Shown here piece after piece: positions 47,200 to 55,487 of a DNA stretch of 64,000 nucleotides. Source of the stretch: Roseimicrobium sp. ORNL1 (GTDB lineage: Bacteria; Verrucomicrobiota; Verrucomicrobiia; Verrucomicrobiales; Verrucomicrobiaceae); contig NZ_CP049143.1 in NCBI RefSeq assembly GCF_011044495.1, forward strand, positions 5,828,001-5,892,000. Reading direction: 5' to 3'. The number at the start of each line of letters is the position of its first letter. Within the stretch, counting starts at the first letter, position 1. The notes under the pieces are model-generated. The model was not told the origin of the DNA. It did no database searches and saw nothing but the letters and a program-made list of their open reading frames with translations. The position numbers and the translations under genes are program-made.

Positions 47200-48399
47200 T
47201 TAGAAGGAGAAGCGCACGCCGGTCAGGACAGTCCAGCCGTCGTAGTCGCCGCCGTTGCCGCCGCCATCGAGCGTGGCGTACTCGGCGCCAGCCATGAGCT
47301 TGAGCTTGTCTCCGTAGATGAAGTACTGAAGGCCGCCGTAGAAGGCGTTGTAGTTTTCACCACGACCGCTGCCGGTGATTTCCGGAGCTGTGCGCTCATA
47401 GCGGCTCTGCGCCTGGATGCTGTTGTTGCCATCGCCCACGGAGAAGCTGTAGCGACCCACGGCCTGGAGCTTGTCCTTGATGATGTCGAAGGTGGGCTGG
47501 ATGTAGAAGCCGAAGGCATCGTCCCAGCCGGGGTCACCACCGGTGGCGAGGAAGAGTTCCGTCACCAGGCTCCAGCGACCTTCCTTCACCCAGAAGGTGG
47601 TGGTGAAGAGATCTTCGTAGCGGTCCAGGATGTTGGCACCTTCGTCATCGGACTCGCTGTGCAGCCAGTCGAAGCGGAGGTCTGCCTTGTCCGTGCCAAG
47701 CGCTTCCTTCAGATTGTAGCCCACACCAGCGCCAAAGGCGATGCCGCCGTCGAACTGACCGAACTCCTTGTCGATGTCATTCGAGTACACGCCTGCCTGC
47801 CAGGTGAACTTTTGCACCTTGCCTTCGATCACCGCGCCAACCACACGATCCACGCGAAGCTGGTTGAAGATCTGCGAACGCTCAAAGGTCGGCTGATTGT
47901 TCGTGGACTGGAGGAAGTCGTAGTACGCGATCTGCGGCTTCTGGCGACCCACGGTAAGAGCGAAGCTGTCGGAGGGCTTCCACTTCACGTAGGCATCCAC
48001 GAGGCCGTTGTAGAACGGGTCGAACTCATCGGAGCTCTGTGCGTCCAAGCGAACTTCGAATTGGTTGAAGAGCTTCGCATCGAAGCCGAAGCGCGAGCGG
48101 CGATCTTCCCAGTCATCGCTGTTACCCTGGTCGGAATCCACCCAGTGGTACTGGCCCTGGTAACGACCACGGAGTTTGAACTCCTGAAGGACGGGATTGT
48201 CCTTGTTCTTGTAGATGGTGGCGAGTCCCCAAATCTTGTCATAGATGGACTCTTCCTTCTTCTCGGTCGTGATGACGTCCTTGGCGGATTTGCCAGAGGA
48301 GGTGACGACAGGTTCGCCGGCGTGAAGGGCGCCTGCAGCGGACACCGCTGCTGCGAGGAGCAGGAGGTTACGTCGGCCAATATGTTTCTTGAGATGCAT
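47200..48399 (-). CDS. Outer-membrane porin of the sulfate operon
   Basis: A 399-aa protein with a basic leader and signal ([20 protein letters not shown], cleavage after LHA). The rest is an amphipathic beta-barrel ending in F (VLTGVRFSF). [36 protein letters not shown] and [12 protein letters not shown] resemble phosphate-selective porin OprP/OprO and related short-chain porins. As the first gene of the sulfate operon it probably brings sulfur oxyanions or sulfonates across the outer membrane; the specificity is inferred from context. It is preceded by a ~290-nt leader. Confidence 0.75.
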   Translation of the reverse strand: MHLKKHIGRRNLLLLAAAVSAAGALHAGEPVVTSSGKSAKDVITTEKKEESIYDKIWGLATIYKNKDNPVLQEFKLRGRYQGQYHWVDSDQGNSDDWEDRRSRFGFDAKLFNQFEVRLDAQSSDEFDPFYNGLVDAYVKWKPSDSFALTVGRQKPQIAYYDFLQSTNNQPTFERSQIFNQLRVDRVVGAVIEGKVQKFTWQAGVYSNDIDKEFGQFDGGIAFGAGVGYNLKEALGTDKADLRFDWLHSESDDEGANILDRYEDLFTTTFWVKEGRWSLVTELFLATGGDPGWDDAFGFYIQPTFDIIKDKLQAVGRYSFSVGDGNNSIQAQSRYERTAPEITGSGRGENYNAFYGGLQYFIYGDKLKLMAGAEYATLDGGGNGGDYDGWTVLTGVRFSF

Positions 48400-48693
48400 T
48401 GATGATGAGGTGTGTGGTGTGGTTGTTGTCGGTGGGAAGAGCTGCGGTCCTCGGGGGTGAAGGTGTCCGGCGGCTATGAATCGTTGTCTTGTCTTGGTCT
48501 CGACCTGCGGGGGGGCAGGCGCGAAAGGATCTGATCTGGAAACAAAAAAAGAGACTGAGGGGAGGAACAGAGGCGGCAGAGAGATCCGCGCGGAAGTGGC
48601 TCAGAGAGCCATCCCACAGATGTCTTTGTCGAAACCTCCGGTGCTCCGGTCAGTCTCCTGGGTGCTACAGCGGCTTTCACCGCGCTGTTCCAG

Positions 48694-48722
48694 TGTATAC
48701 ATATCTAATTTACATCAGGCAA
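48694..48722 (-). promoter_or_regulatory. Sigma70-type promoter of the porin-sulfate operon
   Basis: Read leftward: -35 TTGCCT (48717-48722), 17-bp spacer, -10 TATACA (48694-48699). Both hexamers are near consensus with ideal spacing. The Rrf2-type box (48705-48738) covers the -35 and part of the spacer, so a bound regulator should block polymerase. Confidence 0.6.
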
Positions 48723-48738
48723 GTAGGAATTAAGGCAA
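48705..48738 (-). promoter_or_regulatory. Conserved 34-bp box over the porin-operon promoter, candidate Rrf2 operator
   Basis: Identical at 29 of 34 positions to the box upstream of the Rrf2 gene; read leftward, the shared core includes TTAATTCCTACTTGCC. AT-rich half-elements flanking GGAATTA resemble the general look of Rrf2-family (CymR-like) operators. Assignment to the local regulator is inference from sharing and position. Confidence 0.55.
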
Positions 48739-48759
48739 AAATAAAAGAGACGTGCTGTT

Positions 48760-48984
48760 TTAGATTTTGCGCTTCACCGCTGCGTAGGACGAGGACGAAC
48801 CGTTCACGGAACCGGCGTCGCTGAGGCGGGTCTTCTCGGTGCTTTCCACCTGGGTGACACGGCCTTCGTGCACGACGATTTGGACGGATCCGAAGCGGAG
48901 ATTGCCCACCTTCCGGCGGACGATTTCAAGCCACGGTTCGGCAGCGACTTCTGTTTCGTTAAGGATGCTCATGGGGCTGATCAT
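48760..48984 (-). CDS. YezD family (DUF2292) small protein
   Basis: About 74 aa. The core WLEIVRRKVGNLRFGSVQIV followed by VHEGRVTQVESTEKTRL matches YezD/DUF2292 proteins, small single-domain proteins often seen beside cysteine and sulfate genes. The start is chosen at 48984, where the Rrf2 stop and this ATG form TAATATG; an ATG at 48972 is equally possible. Its function is unknown. The location, directly after the Rrf2 regulator, suggests a regulatory or sulfur-metabolism accessory role. Confidence 0.75.
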   Translation of the reverse strand: MISPMSILNETEVAAEPWLEIVRRKVGNLRFGSVQIVVHEGRVTQVESTEKTRLSDAGSVNGSSSSYAAVKRKI

Positions 48985-48985
48985 A

Positions 48986-49564
48986 TTAGGTACTGGAGTT
49001 GGTGAGGAGGGAAAGGAATCCATCGAGGGGATCTGCGTGCTTTACGCGTTTCGGCTTGGTCACGCGTGTACTTGTTTTCTTGCGGAGATTTTTTTCGGGA
49101 ACGGCATAGGGCATTTCCACGCCATCCCGTTCCATCTTGCGGAGAGTCACAGCGACCACATCTGCGAGCGTGTACTTATCGAGGATGCGAGCGATGGCAT
49201 TGCGCACGTCAATCATCATCATGCGCAGGCCACAGTGCGTCTCATCCGGGCACGTGCAGCGGGAGTAGTCCGTCTCGCTGGCGCAACCGATGGGAGCAAG
49301 TCTTCCATCAATGAGGCGCACCACTTCACCGATGGTGATTTCCTTCATGGGCCGGGCCAGCCTGGCGCCACCTTCCTTGCCACGCTTGCTCTCCACATAA
49401 CCGTGGCGGCGCAGCTCCTGCAGGATGTTCTCAATGAACTTGTACGGCAGGTTCTCACTGTCGGAAAGGTCCGACACGGATACCACATCACGCCCGAGAC
49501 GTTCGGCAATGCCGAGCTGGATGAGGGTGCGGAGTGCGTATTCGCCTTTCTTGGTGAGCTTCAT
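48986..49564 (-). CDS. Rrf2 family transcriptional regulator
   Basis: About 192 aa starting at MKLTKKGEYALRTL (49564), the canonical Rrf2 start. An in-frame ATG at 49582 exists but overlaps the predicted -10 element, so it is unlikely. The winged helix-turn-helix (SVSDLSDSENLPYKFIENIL... GYVESKRGKEGGARLARP) binds DNA. Four Cys (94, 103, 105, 111) with His110 sit in GCASETDYSRCTCPDETHCG, a possible Fe-S or thiol sensor as in IscR-like members; this is inference. A C-terminal basic tail (RKKTSTRVTKPKRVKHAD) is unusual. Probable target: the porin-sulfate operon and itself. Confidence 0.9.
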   Translation of the reverse strand: MKLTKKGEYALRTLIQLGIAERLGRDVVSVSDLSDSENLPYKFIENILQELRRHGYVESKRGKEGGARLARPMKEITIGEVVRLIDGRLAPIGCASETDYSRCTCPDETHCGLRMMMIDVRNAIARILDKYTLADVVAVTLRKMERDGVEMPYAVPEKNLRKKTSTRVTKPKRVKHADPLDGFLSLLTNSST

Positions 49565-49580
49565 GGTGGTGGTGCCGACC

Positions 49581-49608
49581 ATGCTACCTTCTAATCTACA
49601 TAGGGCAA
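49581..49608 (-). promoter_or_regulatory. Promoter of the Rrf2 regulator gene
   Basis: Read leftward: -35 TTGCCC (49603-49608), 16-bp spacer, -10 TAGCAT (49581-49586). It is overlapped by a box shared with the porin operon, implying autoregulation. The -10 lies across an in-frame ATG, supporting the downstream ATG at 49564 as the true start. Confidence 0.5.
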
Positions 49609-49624
49609 GTAGGAATTAAAACAA
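49591..49624 (-). promoter_or_regulatory. Conserved 34-bp box upstream of the Rrf2 gene, candidate autoregulatory operator
   Basis: Matches the porin-operon box at 29 of 34 positions and has the same placement over the -35 and spacer. The central TTAATTCCTACTTGCC is identical in both. This pair of sites links the Rrf2 gene with the sulfate operon. Confidence 0.55.
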
Positions 49625-49663
49625 TTGTGCAGCAGGTGCTGCTTTGCTCCCGAGGACAATGCC

Positions 49664-50671
49664 TTACTCGTTCATCCAGAGGCGGAAAAGACCCGCAGGC
49701 TGGAACCCGCCCGGCGTCTTGCCGCCAGCCATTTCGAGGGTCACCGCCTGCTGCCTACCATTCATTTTCAGCTCGGTGACCTTGCCTTCGACGGCTTCTG
49801 CTGAGGGTTTCCGGTCCACTCCGGCAGGCGCCACTTTGACCGTCTTGCCCACCTTGAGTTGCTTTGCTACATCCCCACCTTCGTTGAAAAGCGTGAGCTT
49901 CAGGGTCGGGCCATCGACTTCATCTACATATCCGGGAGCGCCTTCCTTCTTCATGCGTTCCGCATGCACGACCTTCTGTTCGGTCTGGAACTTCGCCAGG
50001 CTCTCGTCATCCAGGAATACTTCCCAGGCCACGCGCACTTTCCCCTTCCCTACGCCATGCGTCTTGGTGCGCAGTTTGTCCCCCACCTTGATATCCGCGA
50101 AGGACGCGGGCTGGCCAGCCTTCCAGTAGCGCGTCTCAGCATCGGTCGTGATGACCACACCCTTCTCACGCACGAAGCTCTTGTCGAAATTGGCCCATGT
50201 CGTGGTCAACTGCTTCTTCTCGGCATTGATGGTGTCCACATAGAAGTACTCCTTGTGGCCATGCATCATGTTCATCTCATCCTGGATGTAGGTAAGCCAC
50301 ACCCACTCACCCTTCTCATTCTCATGCAGGCGGAAGATGGCGCGCTCCCCCACGCGGAAGTCCTGCAGATCCCCAAGCGTGGCATGATGCAGCAACTCGG
50401 CATAAGGCATTACTGTGAAGCTCACCACCTCATCCGTGTTCTCACGCCGGAACTTCCCCGTGCGCGTCGCGAAGTCCAGGCTGATGAGCTCACCCCATGG
50501 ACGCTGCATCCGGTCGAAAGGGATGATGACCTTTCCCGGGGTGATCTTGAGCACGGGCTTGGCATCAGGTGCGGGAGCGGGCGCCGTTGCAGGCTTGGCG
50601 GCAGGTTCCGCAGCGCCCAGTGCAAGAGACAACAGGAGTGAGGCAGCGACAGCAGAGAGGACAGATTTCAT
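49664..50671 (-). CDS. Secreted protein of unknown function
   Basis: About 335 aa starting at 50671, giving a signal MKSVLSAVAASLLLSLALGA followed by a Pro/Ala-rich linker (AEPAAKPATAPAPAPDAKP). The mature region is beta-rich with repeated short modules (KITPGKVIIPFDRMQRPWGE, GEWVWLTYIQDEMNMMHGHK, KVGDKLRTKTHGVGKGKVRV). A family name cannot be given. It resembles OB-fold-like or DUF-type periplasmic proteins in general look only. The open frame upstream of 50671 overlaps glpD and is not part of the gene. It ends ~40 bp before the Rrf2 box. Confidence 0.5.
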   Translation of the reverse strand: MKSVLSAVAASLLLSLALGAAEPAAKPATAPAPAPDAKPVLKITPGKVIIPFDRMQRPWGELISLDFATRTGKFRRENTDEVVSFTVMPYAELLHHATLGDLQDFRVGERAIFRLHENEKGEWVWLTYIQDEMNMMHGHKEYFYVDTINAEKKQLTTTWANFDKSFVREKGVVITTDAETRYWKAGQPASFADIKVGDKLRTKTHGVGKGKVRVAWEVFLDDESLAKFQTEQKVVHAERMKKEGAPGYVDEVDGPTLKLTLFNEGGDVAKQLKVGKTVKVAPAGVDRKPSAEAVEGKVTELKMNGRQQAVTLEMAGGKTPGGFQPAGLFRLWMNE

Positions 50672-50769
50672 CGAGGGAAAGAAAAAGGGCTGGGAAATAC
50701 GCGGCAATCTGCCCGCGCCTTTCCTGCCCTCTCCCAGATGACTCAGACTCCCGGTCCCCTGGCGTTGTT

Positions 50770-52332
50770 CTAGTGCACCATGTACCCCTTGGCCACAACG
50801 GAGAAGGCCTCCAGTTGGCTCGATTGCCACGCCGCATCCTTCCTCAATTCCCTGGCCAGCAATTCCGCCACCTTGGGAGCCATACGTACGGCGGCCTTGG
50901 CATTGAGGAAGAGAGCACGTGTGCGCCGAGAAAGCACATCCTCCACTGTGCGAGCATACTCGTGACGAGCTGCCCAGACTGCTTCCGCAGCGATGTAGGG
51001 GAGCGCTTCATCCAGCACCGCCCCTAAGGACGCATCACCCGCTACCAGTTCATCGATCAGCGGTGCATCCGAGCCGTACACCGATCGCGAGCCGAACTTC
51101 TCCGAATGCGGATGGTAGCCGTGGATATTCAGCGACTTGGTCACGCACTCCCGCTCTGGCAGGTCGCCAAGAGTGGCGGCGTGGTTCACACAATCTTGTG
51201 CCATGTTCCGGTACGTGGTCCACTTCCCTCCCGTGATGGTAAGTAAGCCGCTTTGATCAATATGGATGGTGTGGTCACGGGAGAGAGCCGCCGTGTTTTT
51301 CCCACCTCCTGCTTTCACCAAAGGACGGATGCCTGCGAAGGCGCTGAGAATGTCTGCCCGGGTCGGTTTCTTCTCGAGGTACAAGGCCGCCGTGCTCAGC
51401 ATGAACTCAATCTCCTGATCCATGGGCACTGGCTCCGCTGTGGCTTCTTCAATCGCCATGTCTGTGGTGCCCACCAGCGTGTGACCGTGCCAGGGAATGG
51501 CGAACATCACGCGCCCATCACTGGTATGCGGCACCATGATGGCGGTGTCCCCGGGAAGGAAGGAACGGTCCAGTACGATGTGAGCCCCCTGACTCGGTGA
51601 GATCATCGGCTCGATGTCCGGCTCCGCCAGCTTTCGCACGCCGTCGGTGAAGGGACCGGTGGCATTGATCACTACCTGGGCGCCCGAAGTATAGGACGCA
51701 CCACTTTCCACATCCTGCCAGGTCACACTTTCAATCGTGTCATCCTCGCCTTTGACCAGCCCGGTGACCTTCGCGTAGTTTAGCAGCGTAGCCCCCTGCT
51801 CAATGGCGGTGGTCACCATGTTGATGAGCAGGCGGGAATCATCGAACTGCCCATCGTAATAGATTACTCCACGACTCAGTCCTTCCGTGTTCACATTGGG
51901 CAGCATCTTCAGCGTCTCCTCACGCGAAACAATCTTCGACGGACCGAACCCATACTTCCCGGAGAGCATCTGGTAGAGCTTCAGGCCGATGCCATAGAAT
52001 GGTCCCTCCCACCAGGAGTAGCTCGGCACAATGAAGGGAAGCTCGCTCACAAGATGCGGCGCATTCTGTCGCATGATGCCGCGCTCCTTCAGTGCCTCCA
52101 TCACCAGGGACACATTCCCCTGCTCCAGATAACGCACCCCGCCGTGGACCAGCTTGGTGCTGCGGCTGGAGGTTCCCTTGCCGTAGTCATGCTGTTCCAG
52201 GAGCAGCGTGCTGTAGCCACGCGTGGCAGCATCCACCGCTACGCCTACGCCGGTAGCGCCACCTCCGATGATGATGATGTCCCAGGGCTCCTTGCGGGAG
52301 GCAGCCGCCTTTAGCATGTCAGATCGGTTCAT
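50770..52332 (-). CDS. glpD: Glycerol-3-phosphate dehydrogenase (quinone-linked)
   Basis: About 520 aa from the ATG at 52332, which overlaps the NrfD-gene stop as ATGA; the longer frame upstream is antisense or overlaps other genes. FAD-binding start IIIIGGGATGVGVAVDAATR, then GTSSRSTKLVHGGVRYLEQG and WHGHTLVGTTDMAIE, all typical of GlpD. It oxidises glycerol-3-phosphate to dihydroxyacetone phosphate and passes electrons to quinone. Its place at the end of a cytochrome/FeS/NrfD operon, next to glpFK, links glycerol oxidation to the quinone pool used by nitrate respiration. Confidence 0.93.
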   Translation of the reverse strand: MNRSDMLKAAASRKEPWDIIIIGGGATGVGVAVDAATRGYSTLLLEQHDYGKGTSSRSTKLVHGGVRYLEQGNVSLVMEALKERGIMRQNAPHLVSELPFIVPSYSWWEGPFYGIGLKLYQMLSGKYGFGPSKIVSREETLKMLPNVNTEGLSRGVIYYDGQFDDSRLLINMVTTAIEQGATLLNYAKVTGLVKGEDDTIESVTWQDVESGASYTSGAQVVINATGPFTDGVRKLAEPDIEPMISPSQGAHIVLDRSFLPGDTAIMVPHTSDGRVMFAIPWHGHTLVGTTDMAIEEATAEPVPMDQEIEFMLSTAALYLEKKPTRADILSAFAGIRPLVKAGGGKNTAALSRDHTIHIDQSGLLTITGGKWTTYRNMAQDCVNHAATLGDLPERECVTKSLNIHGYHPHSEKFGSRSVYGSDAPLIDELVAGDASLGAVLDEALPYIAAEAVWAARHEYARTVEDVLSRRTRALFLNAKAAVRMAPKVAELLARELRKDAAWQSSQLEAFSVVAKGYMVH

Positions 52333-53639
52333 GAATTTGGTACAGGTGAAGGTGAAGCGTCGGCGGCAGTGGGCTCGTCCGGGATGGCATGCATCTTGGT
52401 CCTGTTCAGGACGATGCCGGCTGCGATTTTGATGAACAAGGTATAGATGAGCAGCCCGAGCGCCCAGATGCCCGCGGTGATCTTCCACTCGATAGCGCTT
52501 GGCCGGTACTCCACGATCTCATGCAGAGTGGATGGCACAAAACCTGGAATGATGAGCCCCATGCCTTTTTCAATCCAGATACCGATGAATGCCAGCACGC
52601 AGGCGAGATTCAGCATCCAGGACCGGGTGAAGATTGAGGGCAGGAGCATGAGCACCGCCGCAGTGGTCACCAGGAAAATGGAACTCCAGATCCAGGGCAC
52701 CAATTCATTGTGCCCATGCAGGCCAAAATAGAGATAGCGCGCCGAAGAAGTATGCGCACCGCCGGTGTAGAATTCCGTGAATACCTCCGATATGACCATG
52801 AGCAGATTCACCAGGATGGTGATGCGCATGATATTGACCAGCGTACGAATCGGACCATCGCCAAAATGGCGACCCACGGCCCGGCGGATCACCTGAATGG
52901 CCAGAACAATGAAGGCCGGGCCAGAAACGAATGCCGACGCGAGAAACCTCGGCGCGAGCAGGGCAGTGTTCCAAAACGGCCGTCCACCGAGACCGCAATA
53001 CAGAAATGCCGTGACTGTGTGGATGGAGATGGCCCACACAATGGAAAGAAACACAAATGGAACATACCAGCGCGGATCCGGTGTGAGCCCCAAGTAGCGC
53101 ATGTACAGGAGATACGCGCAGATGTAGACATTGATGAAAAGATAGCCATTCAGCACAATGACGTCCCAACTGAGCATGGAGACCGGGAAGTTAAGGCGGC
53201 CAAACGGCGGAAGCAGATGCCAGAAGCGATCCGGACGGCCGAGATCGCAAATCACGAACATGAGGCTCATGATGATGGCGGCAATGGCCAGCAGTTCACC
53301 GATGATCACGATGTCATGCATTTCATCATCGTGGTAGAGATACGCAGGTATTACCATCATCACCCCACCTGCAGCGAGGCCCACGAGGAAAGTGAAGTTC
53401 GCAATGTAGAGTGCCCACGACACGTGGTCGCTCATATTGCTCAAGGCCATGCCATCACGCACCTGCGTTGCCCACGCATTGGCACCTACGAGGAAGACGG
53501 CAGTGAGGCAGAACATCCACACGTAAAACAGCTTGCCTCCATCGAGCGATTCCAGGGCAGCATTACCCAGGAAACGACCAAAGTTCCGCCAGAATGCGGG
53601 ACGGCTGGAGCTTGGGCTGGCCTCAGAGGAATCGCTCAT
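52329..53639 (-). CDS. NrfD/PsrC family quinol dehydrogenase membrane subunit
   Basis: A 436-aa protein with about nine or ten membrane segments. FTFLVGLAAGGVMMVIPAYL and CDLGRPDRFWHLLPP are NrfD hallmarks; FYTGGAHTSSARYLYFGLHG and the LFIKIAAGIVLN C-terminal helix also fit. NrfD-type subunits bind menaquinol and transfer electrons to a periplasmic Fe-S partner. The partner is encoded directly upstream in the same operon. Close relatives occur in DsrP-, Hyb- and alternative-complex-III-type modules. It is not the canonical NapC/NapH of nitrate reductase systems. Confidence 0.85.
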   Translation of the reverse strand: MSDSSEASPSSSRPAFWRNFGRFLGNAALESLDGGKLFYVWMFCLTAVFLVGANAWATQVRDGMALSNMSDHVSWALYIANFTFLVGLAAGGVMMVIPAYLYHDDEMHDIVIIGELLAIAAIIMSLMFVICDLGRPDRFWHLLPPFGRLNFPVSMLSWDVIVLNGYLFINVYICAYLLYMRYLGLTPDPRWYVPFVFLSIVWAISIHTVTAFLYCGLGGRPFWNTALLAPRFLASAFVSGPAFIVLAIQVIRRAVGRHFGDGPIRTLVNIMRITILVNLLMVISEVFTEFYTGGAHTSSARYLYFGLHGHNELVPWIWSSIFLVTTAAVLMLLPSIFTRSWMLNLACVLAFIGIWIEKGMGLIIPGFVPSTLHEIVEYRPSAIEWKITAGIWALGLLIYTLFIKIAAGIVLNRTKMHAIPDEPTAADASPSPVPNS

Positions 53640-53672
53640 GATGGAATTGTGCGAAGGACGGAGGATGCGAAA

Positions 53673-54614
53673 TTAACTGTCGAAGAAGTAGAAGAACTGC
53701 GGCTTCAGGCCGAGGTCCTCCTTCAGGATAAAGACGCGCTTGTGCTCCAGCACCCAGCGGATCTCGGAATTGGGATCGAGAAGATTGCCAAACACACGCG
53801 CTCCGGTGGGGCAGGCCTCCAGGCAGGCTGGCAGGCGTCCGTTGCGCGTGCGGTGCAGGCAGAAGGTGCACTTCTCCATCGTGCCCTGGGGCCGGATGCG
53901 GTTGCTCAGGTATCCCTGATCGGGATTGATCTCCTCTTTGGGAATCACCGGCTTGGTCCAGTTGAACCGTCGTGCATGGTAAGGACAGGCCGCCTCGCAA
54001 TAGCGACAACCGATGCACCAGTTGTAATCCACGACGACTATGCCATCGGGCTCCTTCCACGTGGCCTCCACCGGGCACACATCCACACAGGGTGGGTGCT
54101 CACATTGCTGACACTGCACCGGCATGTAAAACTTGTCCGGCTGCGGCACAGGTTTGTCGTAGTGAGCATTCCCCTGCTCCATGTCCATACTGCCCTTCTG
54201 CATCTCGAAGACGCGGATGTAGGACTGATTAGAGGGTCGATCGTGATTGTTCTCCAGATGACACGCCTCAGCGCACTTCCGGCAACCGTTGCAGACACTC
54301 AGGTTAAGCGCGTAGCCAAACTTCACACCCTCCTGCGGCTTCGTGTCTGAAATAGTGACATCCGCGCCATAGTGCTCCTTCGTCTCCTTCTCGAGTCGCC
54401 GTAGCACCACTTTCAAATCGATCAGCGACAGCTCCTTGTAGTGCTTCTGTAGAAACTCATCCGCAGAGATGTTCTGCGCCCATTCCGTGAGTGGCGCAAT
54501 AGCCCGCGCGAAGGCCGCAGCCCCGAGGGTCACACCTACGCCTTTCATCACGGTGCGTCGGGAAACGCATCCGCAATCTTCCTTGCCACAACCGCTGTTG
54601 CTGTCGCTGCTCAT
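53673..54614 (-). CDS. Exported ferredoxin-like subunit with four [4Fe-4S] clusters (NrfC/DsrO-like)
   Basis: About 313 aa from the ATG at 54614, which overlaps the cytochrome gene stop (ATGA). A twin-arginine leader follows a Cys-rich N-terminus (GCGKEDCGCVSRRTVMKGVG). Four cluster motifs are visible: CNGCRKCAEAC, CQQCEHPPCVDVCP, CIGCRYCEAACP and CTFCLHRTRNGRLPACLEAC. This layout is typical of the Fe-S partners of NrfD/PsrC proteins, anchored or periplasmic. It carries electrons between the NrfD subunit and the tetrahaem cytochrome. Confidence 0.9.
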   Translation of the reverse strand: MSSDSNSGCGKEDCGCVSRRTVMKGVGVTLGAAAFARAIAPLTEWAQNISADEFLQKHYKELSLIDLKVVLRRLEKETKEHYGADVTISDTKPQEGVKFGYALNLSVCNGCRKCAEACHLENNHDRPSNQSYIRVFEMQKGSMDMEQGNAHYDKPVPQPDKFYMPVQCQQCEHPPCVDVCPVEATWKEPDGIVVVDYNWCIGCRYCEAACPYHARRFNWTKPVIPKEEINPDQGYLSNRIRPQGTMEKCTFCLHRTRNGRLPACLEACPTGARVFGNLLDPNSEIRWVLEHKRVFILKEDLGLKPQFFYFFDS

Positions 54615-55312
54615 GGTTTCGTCGGGAGGTATTCGTGAGTCTTCTGCACCGGGCGCTCTGGCAGGGGCACGGAGATCCGGTCCCTCGGCGGAAAGATGGG
54701 CTGCACCAGAGGGAACTTGGGTGCATGAGGATCGTGACAGTTCGTACACGTGTTGCGCGTGCGTGGGCCGCGCGTCAGATCCCAATGGCCATTCATCCCG
54801 CCGTGGGCGCCGTGCTTGTAGCTTTCGAGCTGGTGCCCATGGCACTGGCCACACAGTTGCATCACATCCTTGAACTCGACCCGGCGGCTGTCTGCCAGGC
54901 GAAGGGAACCGTAGTCCGCGGCATTGTGGCAACTCAAACACGTAAGGCTGCCATGGGCGGAATGAAGTCCCTGGTGAAACTTCAGAAGCTGATCACCCCG
55001 ATTGATCTGGGGGTTGGGCTTGGCTGTCGCATGACAATTCACACACGCGATCCCCACCGCCTTGCCGTGCGCATCTACCATTCCACTGTTTACTGTGGGC
55101 GTGCCTCTGGGCTCGCGAATGATTACAGGATGAAGCGCAGTGGATGCAGGCCCTGCAGGCGGGGAATCTTCCTTTACCTGCGACGTGGACCCAAGTTTTT
55201 CTTCAGCACCGAGTACATGATGCACCAAAAATCCTCCCCCAAGGAGCACTACAATACCAAAAAATAGGATGACCGGGACGCGAGCGGGATTTTTGGGAGT
55301 CCAGATCATCAT
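54611..55312 (-). CDS. Membrane-anchored tetrahaem c-type cytochrome
   Basis: A 233-aa protein. Residues ~12-35 form a single membrane anchor. Four CxxCH haem sites: CVNCH (90-94), CLSCH (125-129), CGQCH (154-158) and CTNCH (189-193), with extra His (HQGLHSAHG, YKHGAHGG) as possible sixth ligands. It starts with ATGATG; AAGGA five bases before the second ATG fits that site. It is the first gene of a four-gene leftward operon and probably transfers electrons to NapA/NapB. It resembles NapM/NrfH-like cytochromes in general organisation only. Confidence 0.88.
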   Translation of the reverse strand: MMIWTPKNPARVPVILFFGIVVLLGGGFLVHHVLGAEEKLGSTSQVKEDSPPAGPASTALHPVIIREPRGTPTVNSGMVDAHGKAVGIACVNCHATAKPNPQINRGDQLLKFHQGLHSAHGSLTCLSCHNAADYGSLRLADSRRVEFKDVMQLCGQCHGHQLESYKHGAHGGMNGHWDLTRGPRTRNTCTNCHDPHAPKFPLVQPIFPPRDRISVPLPERPVQKTHEYLPTKP

Positions 55313-55341
55313 TATCCTTGCTCAAGGGTTGATAATTTCCG

Positions 55342-55375
55342 ATAATAACATGGTACATCAGTTTGTGTAAACAAA
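55342..55375 (-). promoter_or_regulatory. Promoter of the tetrahaem/FeS/NrfD/glpD operon overlapped by an FNR-like palindrome
   Basis: Read leftward: -35 TTTACA (55366-55371), 18-bp spacer, -10 TATTAT (55342-55347), 30 bp before the ATG. The palindrome TTTGTGTAAACAAA (55362-55375) is 5-bp arms around 4 bp, the half-site geometry of FNR/CRP-family sites, and covers the -35. It may act on both divergent operons. This is a weak match to the classic TTGAT-N4-ATCAA. Confidence 0.35.
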
Positions 55376-55487
55376 ACCATGTAGGAAGACGGAGCGCGCA
55401 TCGAATCATCTCGGCCAGCTCCATGGGCACACCGCCGGCGGAGTTGGAGGCATCAGAAACGACCATCACGTTGAGCATCGGTTTATC

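Larger units (their letters stand above)
48400..48759 (-). other. 360-bp region with porin-operon leader and promoter
   Basis: No gene is supported here. From the predicted promoter the leader would be ~288 nt before the porin start. It includes a stem at the start of the transcript (48667-48688, ACAGCG/CGCTGT), TGGCTC-TCT-GAGCCA (~48602-48616) and C-rich and pyrimidine-rich tracts. A cis-regulatory RNA is possible but no known riboswitch consensus could be matched by eye. Confidence 0.4.

Noticed and set aside
45984-48402. Two long rightward frames (437 and 411 aa) antisense to the sbp and porin genes
   Set aside because: Opposite frames of well-conserved genes; low-complexity composition with no motifs.
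48520-48690. SAM or cobalamin riboswitch in the sulfate leader
   Set aside because: CAGGAGAC and GGTGAAAGCC fragments recall B12 elements, but the other core blocks are missing; no T-box or SAM-I core was found.
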